A DNA stretch of 10,354 nt from CBFGRU01 sp965651255 (GTDB lineage Bacteria; Planctomycetota; Phycisphaerae; Phycisphaerales; SM1A02): contig CBFGRU010000103.1 in assembly GCA_965651255.1 (NCBI GenBank), positions 1-10,354 on the forward strand, in the 5' to 3' direction. The position numbers were made by a program, and so were the translations under genes. Below, one piece after another: positions 1 to 5,868 of the stretch. The notes under the pieces were generated by a model, which worked only from the letters and a program-made list of their open reading frames with translations, ran no database searches and was not told the origin of the DNA. Each line of letters starts with the position of its first letter. Position 1 is the stretch's first letter.

Positions 1-71
1 GCCGCGTGCAGCGGTTGGTCATCCTGTTCCCAGTCCGGCAGGTTGGCACACGTTGCCAGGGCGATGCGCAT
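1..71 (-). CDS. N-terminal fragment of probable ATP-grasp family protein (cut by window edge)
   Basis: The minus strand opens with ATG at 71 and reads MRIALATCANLPDWEQDDQP, then LHA, before running off the window, so only 23 codons and two bases are visible. The short beta strand followed by an acidic 'DWEQDDQPL' segment is typical, as far as I recall, of the N-terminal pre-ATP-grasp domain of uncharacterised ATP-grasp ligases (RimK/glutathione-synthetase-like, also DcsG-like). Those enzymes join a carboxylate to an amine or thiol through an acyl-phosphate. No catalytic residue is in view, so the family call is inference from the N-terminus alone. No clear Shine-Dalgarno lies upstream. The gene is divergent from the carbonic-anhydrase-like gene, with 90 bases between the two starts that must hold both promoters. 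Confidence 0.6.
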   Translation of the reverse strand, partial: MRIALATCANLPDWEQDDQPLHA

Positions 72-150
72 GGTGCATGAGCGTAGACCATCGACAGGCC
101 GCGGGAGGTCATGGGCGATACCATTCGCACCACCATCAGCCCCGAAACGA

Positions 151-156
151 AAGGAG
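151..156 (+). promoter_or_regulatory. Shine-Dalgarno AAGGAG fixing the start at 162
   Basis: AAGGAG ends five bases before the ATG at 162. This favours that start over the in-frame ATG at 111, which would add 17 residues of no recognisable domain and has no comparable site at the usual distance. Confidence 0.75.
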
Positions 157-161
157 CATCG

Positions 162-629
162 ATGAGTCGCATCATCACGTCGTACGAGAGCCGAGTTCCT
201 TACGAGCGTGAGCGCATCCACGCCGCTGCCATCTACTGTTCCGACGGCCGCGTGGGTGAACATTTCGACGACTTCCTTCAGAACGGCCTGGGCCTGCCGC
301 GATATGACCGCGTGGCCCTGCCCGGCGGGCCGGCGTGCCTCGCTGGTCACACCGAAGCGCACGTGCAGGAATCCGGCGTCGTCGAGGAACTGCGCTTCCT
401 CGTCGATGCCCACGAACTCGAGCGCGTCGTCCTCATCGCCCACCAGGGCTGCGCGTTTTACCTCGCCCGACTCGGCCTGCCGGAGAAGCACCTCCTCGCC
501 CAGCAGACGATCGACCTGCTCAAAGCCACCGCCTTCATCCGGCGAATCACCGGCATTCAGCACGTCGAAAGTTATCTGCTGCGGCACGATGAATCGCAGG
601 TGCGCTTCGAGCGCGTGGATATCGACTGA
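162..629 (+). CDS. Beta-carbonic-anhydrase-like protein (short form)
   Basis: The product has 155 residues. Seen directly: a CSDGR motif at residues 26-30 (Cys26, Asp28, Arg30), an LPGGPACLAGH segment at 53-63 and an AHQGC motif at 93-97 (His94, Cys97). In beta-carbonic anhydrases the first motif is Cys-x-Asp-x-Arg, carrying one zinc ligand and the Asp-Arg dyad, and the second is His-x-x-Cys, carrying the other two zinc ligands. All three candidate ligands and the dyad are therefore present. Known enzymes are usually about 190-230 residues and have HxxCG, whereas here Ala follows the last Cys and the C-terminus is short. It could hydrate CO2 in the cytoplasm or be a related zinc protein with another role. 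There is no signal peptide. It is divergent from a probable ATP-grasp gene and followed by a repeat-rich gap, so no operon partner is seen. Confidence 0.75.
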   Translation: MSRIITSYESRVPYERERIHAAAIYCSDGRVGEHFDDFLQNGLGLPRYDRVALPGGPACLAGHTEAHVQESGVVEELRFLVDAHELERVVLIAHQGCAFYLARLGLPEKHLLAQQTIDLLKATAFIRRITGIQHVESYLLRHDESQVRFERVDID

Positions 630-706
630 CCCCGTCCGAGAACATCGGCCGTTGCGACAATGCACAGGCGGTCGCCGCATCGCCCCTTCAGCACGGGGTG
701 CGCAGT

Positions 707-733
707 GTCATTCCCGCGCACGTGGGAATCCAG
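707..733. repeat. Palindromic interspersed repeat, ATTCCC-N8-GGGAAT type
   Basis: The core is ATTCCC at 710-715 and GGGAAT at 724-729 with eight bases between. The arms extend to nine bases each, ATTCCCGCG against CGTGGGAAT, with one G/T mismatch, separated by CA. The flanks GTC and CCAG complete the well-known consensus whose translations appear at ORF ends as VIPAxxGIQ, SFPRxxES or SRxRGND. The 20-bp core has the same form as the dRS3 element of Neisseria; similar elements occur dispersed in many Gram-negative genomes. Only one copy lies in this window. It supplies the stop codon of the minus-strand frame covering the adjacent 21-bp array. As RNA it could form a hairpin downstream of the carbonic-anhydrase-like gene. 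Confidence 0.7.
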
Positions 734-1154
734 TGCAGCACACGACGGCCCGGCGCGCACCATTGCCTTCACAGATGGCGTCTTTGCTGGCATGGACGGT
801 GTCCATGCCTTCACAGAACGCTTCCTTGCTGGCACGGACGGTTTCCATGCCTTCACAGACGGCTTCCATGCTGGCATGGATGGTTTCTATGCCTTCACAG
901 AACGGCTCCATGCCTTCACGGACGGCTTCCATGCCTTCACAGATGGCATCCATGCTGGCATGGATGGCTTCCGTGCCATCACAGAAGGGCTCCGTGCCTT
1001 CACAGACGGCGTCAAAGAAGTCTTTCCTGACGCGCGGATGACGATGTGCATGACCAATCTCGCCTGAGCCGTTGGCCCGGCGTTCCGGTTTCACCGTCTC
1101 TATGCGCGTTCTTGATGCCGGGCACGCTGCGGCTTTGCGCGCGTGCTCTTCCAT
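708..1154 (-). CDS. Possible small heptad-repeat (coiled-coil) protein over the 21-bp array
   Basis: This is an uncertain gene. From ATG at 1154 the frame gives 148 residues; a TTG at 1226 in the same frame would give 172. The middle consists of twelve consecutive seven-residue units of two kinds, EAVCEGM and ETIHASM. Position 1 is always Asp or Glu and position 3 is always Val, Ile or Phe. Position 7 is usually Met but also Lys, Thr, Ile or Asn, which gives 4-3 hydrophobic spacing as in a coiled coil. Third codon positions are mostly G or C. Against it: no Shine-Dalgarno before either start, no recognised domain in the flanks, a stop inside a dispersed palindrome, and frames on the other strand that are also open because the unit is a multiple of three. 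The Gly in each A unit is also unfavourable for a long helix. Confidence 0.27.
   Translation of the reverse strand: MEEHARKAAACPASRTRIETVKPERRANGSGEIGHAHRHPRVRKDFFDAVCEGTEPFCDGTEAIHASMDAICEGMEAVREGMEPFCEGIETIHASMEAVCEGMETVRASKEAFCEGMDTVHASKDAICEGNGARRAVVCCTGFPRARE
762..1013. repeat. Tandem array of twelve 21-bp degenerate repeats, two subtypes
   Basis: Twelve contiguous 21-bp units can be laid out without any gap or insertion. Type A resembles CATGCCTTCACAGACGGCTT plus C, and type B resembles CATGCTGGCATGGACGGTTT plus C. They differ mainly at unit positions 6-12. The order on the plus strand is A B A B A B A A A B A A, so the first half looks like three copies of a 42-bp AB dimer and the second half like A-unit expansion with one B. 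Units differ from each other at several positions, so the array is not a recent perfect expansion. The constant length keeps several frames open on both strands. There are no unique spacers, so it is not a CRISPR array. It may be coding on the minus strand. Confidence 0.85.
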
Positions 1155-1224
1155 GTCATCAGCCACGAGCGAAATCAACGTGCTGAGTGTCGGCACGGAT
1201 TTCGGACATCGTGGATCGAGAGAC

Positions 1225-1231
1225 AAGGAGG
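1225..1231 (+). promoter_or_regulatory. Shine-Dalgarno AAGGAGG fixing a GTG start at 1239
   Basis: AAGGAGG is followed by seven bases and then GTG at 1239, an ideal spacing. The ATG at 1234 is out of frame and stops after six codons, and the in-frame ATG at 1251 is 19 bases away. The GTG is therefore the preferred start of the phytase-like gene. Confidence 0.75.
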
Positions 1232-1238
1232 AAATGCC

Positions 1239-4046
1239 GTGCTGCGACCGATGACTTCATTCCTTCGGCTGGCGGTGTGCGGGTGCCTGGGACTCGCTGG
1301 CGCTGCCGAGGCGCAGATTCAACTGACGGAAATCGGCCGGTACGAAACCGGCGTGTTCGATGAGGGGGCAGCGGAGATCAGCGCGTACGACCACGTGTCG
1401 AAGCGACTCTTCGTCGTCAACGCGAACGCGGCGACGGTGGATGTGCTGGACCTGAGCAATCCGGCTGCACCCTCGCTGTTGTACACGATCGATGTCACCC
1501 CGTTCGGCGCCGTTGCGAACAGCGTTGCGGTGTCGCGCGGCCGGGTGGCGGTGGTCGTCGAAGCAGAAAACAAGACCGACCCGGGCACCATCGTCATCTA
1601 CAAGGCGCGTGGCGATGACCGGGCGGTCGCGTCGTACACCGTCGGTTCACTGCCGGACATGGTCACGTTTACGCCGAACGGGAACTTCATTCTCGTTGCG
1701 AACGAAGGCGAGCCGAACAGTGACTACTCGATCGATCCGGAAGGCAGCATCACGATTCTCGATGTGCGGGGTGATATCGCGGCCCTCAAACCGGGCGACA
1801 TTCGCACGGTGAGCTTCGCCGCGTTCAACGGGATGGAGGATGCGCTGCGGGCGCAGGGGATTCGCCTCTATGGCCCCGGCGCAAGCGCGGCACAGGACCT
1901 GGAGCCGGAGTACATCGCTGTCAGTCACGACAGCCGTACCGCGTACGTGACGCTGCAGGAGAACAACGCGGTCGCCGTCATCGACGTCATGACCGCGCAG
2001 GTGACTTCACTCCTGCCGCTGGGCACGAAGAATCACGCTTCGGGGAACGCGGTGCTCGAGCGGTTCGAGTTCACCAAACTGCCCGTGCTCGGCACGACCG
2101 CGGCGGGTCAGGACATTCTGCTCGGTGGATTCAGCGGGCTGTACTTCGACGGTGTGAATCCCGCGAACGGAAACTACATGTTCATCACGCATCCGGACCG
2201 CGGACCGAACGCAGAACCGCTGGATGTGGACAACGACGGCGTGAACGAGCGGCCGTTCGCCCTGCCGGACTTTCAGCCGGAGTTGGTGTTTTTCGAGTTG
2301 AACCGCGCGAGCGGGCAGATCACGATCACGAATCGTTTGCCGCTCAAGCGCGGTGATGGCACCCCCCTGACGGGTATCGCGAACATCCTCGGCCAGTCCG
2401 ATGGGCTTGCGTACACCGATGAGGAACCGGTTGATCTCTTCGGCAACGCGCTGCCGCTTGACCCCATGGGCGGCGACCTCGAAGGCATCGTGCGCGGCGA
2501 AGATGGCACGTTCTGGATGTGCGATGAGTATCGCCCCGCGATCTACCACTTCGATCTCGATGGCACGCTGCTCGCGCGATACGTGCCCGAGGGTTCGAAC
2601 GCCTACGGCGAGATCACCGGCATCGAAGCGCTCCCGGCGGTGTACGCGCAGCGTCGCGCAAACCGCGGCTTCGAGGCGATCGCCTACCGCGACGGCCGAA
2701 TCTACGCATGGGTACAAAGCCCGCTGGATGTGCCGGATGTCGCGAACGACAGCAACTCGAAAAGCTCGATGGTGACGCGCATTCTCGAGTTTGATCCGGT
2801 GACCGAGACGACGACCGCGGAATACGCCTACATCATCGAAGGCAACGGCAGCGACAAGATCGGCGATGCCGTCGCGGGGGCGCCGGGTGAGTTCTACGTC
2901 ATCGAGCGCGACGCCGCCATCGGTGCGATGTCGCAGAAGTACCTTTTCCGCATCAATCTCAACGGTGCAACCAATCTGCAGATGCTCGATGATTCAATTG
3001 TCGGCACGAACGGCGTACTCGAAAGCATGTCCGAATCGGAACTGATCGGGATGGGCATTCAGCCGGTTGCAAAGGAACTCGTGGCGAACCTCGCGGCCGC
3101 GGGCTTCGGCGATGTCGATAAGCACGAGGGTCTCGCGATGATTCATCCGGGCTTGTTCGTGATTCTGAACGACAACGACTTCCAACTCGCGGGTGGATTC
3201 GATCCGAATACGGGCCTGCTTGATTTCAATCCGAATCCCCAGCCGTGTGCGGTCGCGCTGCTCTCGTTCACGGGCAACGGGCTGGATGCGAGCGATGATG
3301 ATGGTGTCATCAACATCACCGGCTGGCCGGTGCACGGCCTGTACCTGCCCGATGCAATTGCGGCCTACCAGTCGAGAGGCAAGACGTATCTTGTCACTGC
3401 CAACGAAGGTGATGCACGCGAGTACGACACCTTCGCGGAAGAGGCGCGGGTGAAGAATCTCGTGCTCGATCCGTTCGTCTTCCCGATTCGCGACATCCTG
3501 CAGCAGGATGAAAACCTCGGCCGGCTCACCGTGACGACCACGCTGGGCGATCTTGATGGTGATGGAGACTATGACCGGCTGCACCCACTGGGCGGGCGAT
3601 CGTTCACGATCTGGTCGGAGACGGGCGAACTCATCTGGGACAGTGGTGACCAACTCGAACAGATCACCGCACAGATGTTCCCCGATGATTTCAACAGCAC
3701 GAACGATGAGAACGGCACGTTTGACAACCGCAGCGACAACAAGGGGCCGGAACCGGAAGGCGTGGCGGTCGGCAAGGTCGGCAGCCGCACGTACGCATTC
3801 ATCGGCCTTGAGCGCATCGGCGACATCATGGTGTTCGACATCACCAACCCGTTTGCGCCGACGTTTGTGCAGTACACCAATCCGCGCGATTTCGCGGGTG
3901 ATCCCGAAGCCGGCACCGCGGGCGACCTCGGGCCGGAAGGCATCCTCTTTGTGCCGCAGGGTCAAAGCCCAATCAATCGACCGATTCTGATCGTGACGAA
4001 TGAAATCAGCGGAACGACGACCATTTTTCGCATTGACAATGAATGA
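1239..4046 (+). CDS. Secreted choice-of-anchor-I-type beta-propeller protein with inserted phytase-like domain
   Basis: The product has 935 residues from the GTG start. A signal peptide is seen: Arg3 and Arg10, a hydrophobic stretch at about 11-21, and AEA-Q cleavage after residue 25. Residues 27 to about 268 and 680-935 together match the choice-of-anchor I beta-propeller family, with VFDEGAAEISAYD, FTPNGNFILVANEGEPN, AQDLEPEYIAVS, NEGDAREYD (722-730) and DNKGPEPEGVAVG (833-845). Between PLGTKNHASGN (260-270) and TGNGLDASDDDG (678-689), normally nearly adjacent in that family, sits about 410 residues resembling the phytase-like esterase domain (PF13449 type), with GGFSGLYFD at 296-304, GGDLEGIVRGEDGTFWMCDE at 411-430 and FEAIAYRDGRIY. 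Several Asp-rich loops (DVDNDGVNE, DLDGDGDYD) look calcium-binding. It probably acts outside the cytoplasmic membrane on phosphorylated or ester substrates, but the reaction is unknown. No C-terminal sorting anchor is present, despite the family name. It stands alone, with a terminator downstream. Confidence 0.85.
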   Translation: MLRPMTSFLRLAVCGCLGLAGAAEAQIQLTEIGRYETGVFDEGAAEISAYDHVSKRLFVVNANAATVDVLDLSNPAAPSLLYTIDVTPFGAVANSVAVSRGRVAVVVEAENKTDPGTIVIYKARGDDRAVASYTVGSLPDMVTFTPNGNFILVANEGEPNSDYSIDPEGSITILDVRGDIAALKPGDIRTVSFAAFNGMEDALRAQGIRLYGPGASAAQDLEPEYIAVSHDSRTAYVTLQENNAVAVIDVMTAQVTSLLPLGTKNHASGNAVLERFEFTKLPVLGTTAAGQDILLGGFSGLYFDGVNPANGNYMFITHPDRGPNAEPLDVDNDGVNERPFALPDFQPELVFFELNRASGQITITNRLPLKRGDGTPLTGIANILGQSDGLAYTDEEPVDLFGNALPLDPMGGDLEGIVRGEDGTFWMCDEYRPAIYHFDLDGTLLARYVPEGSNAYGEITGIEALPAVYAQRRANRGFEAIAYRDGRIYAWVQSPLDVPDVANDSNSKSSMVTRILEFDPVTETTTAEYAYIIEGNGSDKIGDAVAGAPGEFYVIERDAAIGAMSQKYLFRINLNGATNLQMLDDSIVGTNGVLESMSESELIGMGIQPVAKELVANLAAAGFGDVDKHEGLAMIHPGLFVILNDNDFQLAGGFDPNTGLLDFNPNPQPCAVALLSFTGNGLDASDDDGVINITGWPVHGLYLPDAIAAYQSRGKTYLVTANEGDAREYDTFAEEARVKNLVLDPFVFPIRDILQQDENLGRLTVTTTLGDLDGDGDYDRLHPLGGRSFTIWSETGELIWDSGDQLEQITAQMFPDDFNSTNDENGTFDNRSDNKGPEPEGVAVGKVGSRTYAFIGLERIGDIMVFDITNPFAPTFVQYTNPRDFAGDPEAGTAGDLGPEGILFVPQGQSPINRPILIVTNEISGTTTIFRIDNE

Positions 4047-4047
4047 C

Positions 4048-4067
4048 CACTTCGGAAACTCGAAGTG
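4048..4067 (+). other. Small hairpin just after the phytase-like gene
   Basis: CACTTCG and CGAAGTG form a perfect 7-bp stem around a six-base loop, beginning one base after the stop codon. No T-run follows, so it is a weak terminator candidate by itself. It may act as an RNA 3'-end stabiliser in front of the larger hairpin at 4089-4131. Confidence 0.4.
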
Positions 4068-4088
4068 AGTCACCTAAAGGGGAGAGAG

Positions 4089-4131
4089 CCACGCTGCGGA
4101 CTCGCACTGATGTGCGGGTCCGCCGTGGTTT
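4089..4131. terminator. Probable bidirectional rho-independent terminator
   Basis: A long inverted repeat lies in the gap between two convergent genes. CCACG (4089-4093) pairs with CGTGG (4124-4128). After a two-base CT bulge on the left, the twelve bases 4096-4107 pair with 4112-4123 around a TGAT loop, with a single G/T wobble. The plus strand continues with TTT at 4129-4131. On the minus strand the stem is followed by the pyrimidine-rich complement of the purine tract at 4077-4088. It can stop transcription from the phytase-like gene and from the 71-residue gene on the other strand. The T-run is short, so efficiency is uncertain. Confidence 0.7.
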
Positions 4132-4163
4132 GGGGCGTGTTCCGTGTTGCGATGGTGCGCGGA

Positions 4164-4379
4164 TTAGCCGGCTTCGTAGACGATCGCGACCATGACATCG
4201 GACGGGGCGTAGCGACGATCGCCTGTTCCGCCTGCCTCGCGGCCGAGGGTCTGGGGCGCGATGTTGCCAACCACCTGAACGACTTTGGCGTTGGACTGCT
4301 TGAGCCAGCTATTGATATCCGCTTCCATGCTGGAGAGTTCGTTCTCGACGGTCTTGAAGAACTTGATCTGGTGGGCCAT
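4164..4379 (-). CDS. Small conserved-looking hypothetical protein (71 aa)
   Basis: From ATG at 4379 the product begins MAHQIKFFKTVENELSSMEA and ends in DVMVAIVYEAG. GGAGAAGGA at 4389-4397 supplies a good ribosome binding site nine bases before the ATG. The pattern is beta strand (IKFF), an acidic amphipathic helix (VENELSSMEADINSWLKQS), a strand (AKVVQVVGNI), a Gly/Arg-rich linker (residues 45-56) and a final strand (DVMVAIVYE). This layout recalls the small sporulation-protein Cse60-like family, where a helix ending in xINxFL and a terminal strand ending in YE are typical. The resemblance is by eye and tentative. There is no signal peptide or membrane segment, so it is probably cytoplasmic. 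It is divergent from the DedA-family gene (123 bases between starts) and convergent with the phytase-like gene across a strong hairpin. Function unknown. Confidence 0.7.
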   Translation of the reverse strand: MAHQIKFFKTVENELSSMEADINSWLKQSNAKVVQVVGNIAPQTLGREAGGTGDRRYAPSDVMVAIVYEAG

Positions 4380-4388
4380 GTGGGGGGG

Positions 4389-4397
4389 TCCTTCTCC
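4389..4397 (-). promoter_or_regulatory. Ribosome binding site of the 71-aa gene
   Basis: The minus strand reads GGAGAAGGA, then CCCCCCCAC and the ATG at 4379. It decides the start: the open frame continues upstream to 4913, but that extension is antisense to the DedA-family gene and has no domain. Confidence 0.65.
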
Positions 4398-4502
4398 GGG
4401 TCGCGCGGGGGGCGAGCGAGGGTCGTGGAGTTCGATGTGCAGGTTGCGGACTATCGCCGCAAATCCATCGGACTGCAAGTATGCGATGCGGCGCGGACTA
4501 TC

Positions 4503-5330
4503 ATGGCTGCGATGGAGCCAGAGAGCGGCGCACCAATGTGGAAACGGATCGGTCCGGCCGGTTTGCTCGGACTGGCGTGGGTGGCCGCGCCGCCGCTGGC
4601 GGGGATGTATCTGCTGTACGCGCTGGGAGACATCTCCACGTGGCTGCTGGCGCATCCATCGATGGGGCTGCTGCTCTATGTCTTGATCTTCATCCTCGCC
4701 GCGGGGTTCGGCCTGCTGCCGACGTACGCCCAGGCGATCCTTGGTGGGTGGGTGTTTGGGATGTGGGTTGGCTTTCCCGCCGCGCTCGTGGGCTTTGCCG
4801 GGGCGTCGGTGATCGGCTACCTCATCGCGCGCACGGTGTCGCAGGATCGGGTGAAGCGCGAGTTCAAGCGGCATCCGCGCGCGGAGATCGTGCGCGATTC
4901 GCTGATCGGGCATGGGCCGCTGAAGACGTTCTTCGTTGTTGCGCTGCTGCGCGTGCCGCCGAACTCACCCTTTGCGCTGACGAACCTGGTGATGGCTTCA
5001 TCGGGCGTGGCACTGCTGCCGTTCTTCTTCGGAACGGTGGTGGGCATGGCCCCGCGCACGGCGGCGGCGGTCTTTCTCGCTGCGGCCGGCCGCGCTTCGG
5101 GCGCGGAGGATCTGCAGACACTGGTGAAGGAACAGGGATGGCTGCCGATGGTCATCGGGCTGGGGGTGACGATGGTGGTCCTGGGTGTGGTCGGCTGGAT
5201 GGCGAACCGCGCGCTCGAGCGATTTACCGCGCTGCCGGTGATGGGCCAACCAGAGAAGCCGAATGAGTCGCCAGGAGCGATTCCACCTGCTTCAACACCT
5301 CGCGAACCGGACGAATCGGCTTCGGCGTAG
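4503..5330 (+). CDS. DedA/TVP38/TMEM64 (VTT-domain) family membrane protein
   Basis: The product has 275 residues from ATG 4503; ATGs at 4512 and 4536 are equally possible, and none has a strong Shine-Dalgarno. The frame runs upstream to 4065, but that part is antisense to the 71-aa gene and has no domain, so I exclude it. Hydrophobic segments lie at about 18-42, 54-80, 88-109, 140-180 and 215-233. VTT-domain features are seen: GGWVFG at 81-86, GASVIGYLIAR at 100-110, a conserved-position Arg150 followed by PPNSPF, Asn161, and GTVVGMAPR at 177-185. DedA/VTT proteins act in the cytoplasmic membrane; several members scramble or flip lipids such as undecaprenyl phosphate, and others affect proton-motive-force homeostasis. 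The substrate here is unknown. The last 40 residues are Pro/Ser/Glu-rich and probably disordered. The 3' end overlaps the opposing acetyltransferase gene by 107 bases. Confidence 0.85.
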   Translation: MAAMEPESGAPMWKRIGPAGLLGLAWVAAPPLAGMYLLYALGDISTWLLAHPSMGLLLYVLIFILAAGFGLLPTYAQAILGGWVFGMWVGFPAALVGFAGASVIGYLIARTVSQDRVKREFKRHPRAEIVRDSLIGHGPLKTFFVVALLRVPPNSPFALTNLVMASSGVALLPFFFGTVVGMAPRTAAAVFLAAAGRASGAEDLQTLVKEQGWLPMVIGLGVTMVVLGVVGWMANRALERFTALPVMGQPEKPNESPGAIPPASTPREPDESASA

Positions 5331-5826
5331 TGCCGGCCGGCAGCAGCGTCTTCTCGTACATCGCGACGTCGAACCAGCGATCGAACTTCCACCCAACGCG
5401 CTCGAGCACGCCGATGCGCCTGAATTCGAACGCTTCGTGCAGTCGTTCGCTGGCTGCGTTCGGCAGTGCAATTTGCGCGAGCAGTGTTGCGTACTGCTGG
5501 GCTTCGAGTACGGGTAGCAGGACGCCGTAGAGCGCCCGCGCAAGTCCGCGGCGATGATGCGCGGGATCGACGTAGACCGTCACCTCCGCCGACCACGCAT
5601 ACGCGCAGCGGCCGCGGAAGGGAGATGACTTGGCAAACGCGATGACCGCATGATCGTGCACGATGACAAACCAGGGGTGTTTCTCAACGGTCGTTTCGTA
5701 ATCATGCTGCCAGGATTCGAGCGATTCCTCTCCGCTCGAGAAGTTGGCGTGCGTGTGGAGCGCCGCCCAATTACTGATCGCGAGTATCCCCGGGATGTCA
5801 TGGGCGGTGGCAAGGCGAATGTGCAT
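5224..5826 (-). CDS. GNAT N-acetyltransferase, phosphinothricin-acetyltransferase-like
   Basis: The product has 200 residues starting MHIRLATAHDIPGILAISN, the normal N-terminus of this family. In-frame ATGs at 5844 and 5841 would add up to six residues, and no start has a clear Shine-Dalgarno. The acetyl-CoA binding core is visible: strand VTVYVDP at 82-88, then HHRRGLARALY with the R-x-x-G-x-A loop at 91-96. Further on, LPNAASERLHEAFEFRRIGV and VGWKFDRWFDVAMYEK match motifs of the Pat/YncA-type subgroup (LPN, LHE, GxKFxxWxDV). These enzymes acetylate small amines such as methionine sulfone, methionine sulfoximine or phosphinothricin; the true substrate is unknown. The family usually ends near residue 175, so the last 25 residues are an extension lying over the end of the DedA-family gene. 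It is divergent from the peptide ABC transporter operon. Confidence 0.88.
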   Translation of the reverse strand: MHIRLATAHDIPGILAISNWAALHTHANFSSGEESLESWQHDYETTVEKHPWFVIVHDHAVIAFAKSSPFRGRCAYAWSAEVTVYVDPAHHRRGLARALYGVLLPVLEAQQYATLLAQIALPNAASERLHEAFEFRRIGVLERVGWKFDRWFDVAMYEKTLLPAGTTPKPIRPVREVLKQVESLLATHSASLVGPSPAAR

Positions 5827-5868
5827 GGTGGCATTATGCATCATGCCGGGAGAGAAGTCGCGGATGGG

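Larger units (their letters stand above)
630..1238. other. Repeat-rich intergenic region
   Basis: About 600 bases lie between the carbonic-anhydrase-like gene and the phytase-like gene. They contain a palindromic interspersed repeat (707-733) and a 21-bp tandem array (762-1013). No recognisable protein family was found in any frame. The left part, 630-706, has only short imperfect dyads, for example CCCC at 683-686 with GGGG at 695-698. The right part, 1014-1224, shows nothing beyond a possible upstream portion of a minus-strand frame. The promoter of the phytase-like gene should lie here, but I could not assign -35 and -10 boxes. Confidence 0.6.

Noticed and set aside
762..1013. CRISPR array
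   Set aside because: The repeats are directly contiguous 21-mers with no unique spacers, are degenerate, and have no cas genes nearby.
208..1041. 277-codon plus-strand frame through the end of the carbonic-anhydrase-like gene and the array
   Set aside because: It overlaps the well-supported 162-629 gene in another frame, has a low-complexity Ser/Arg composition, and is kept open only by the 21-bp periodicity.
660..1067. Plus-strand frame reading HAFTDGF heptads
   Set aside because: It has no ribosome binding site or recognisable domain and a less regular hydrophobic pattern than the minus strand. It is left as an alternative in the repeat finding rather than called as a gene.
1143..1238. 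Upstream extension of the phytase-like gene to 1143
   Set aside because: The 32 added residues would bury the signal peptide internally, and the ideal Shine-Dalgarno at 1225-1231 points to GTG 1239.
2007..2717. 236-codon minus-strand open frame
   Set aside because: It is antisense to the phytase-like domain and its Arg/Val/His-rich composition is typical of a shadow frame.
2994..4073. 359-codon minus-strand open frame
   Set aside because: It is antisense to the strongly supported propeller domain, in the shadow frame common in GC-rich genes, and has no recognisable motifs.
4065..4502. N-terminal extension of the DedA-family frame back to a GTG at 4065
   Set aside because: It crosses the 4089-4131 hairpin and is antisense to the 71-aa gene. 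The peptide has no domain, and the VTT family begins after the ATGs at 4503-4536.
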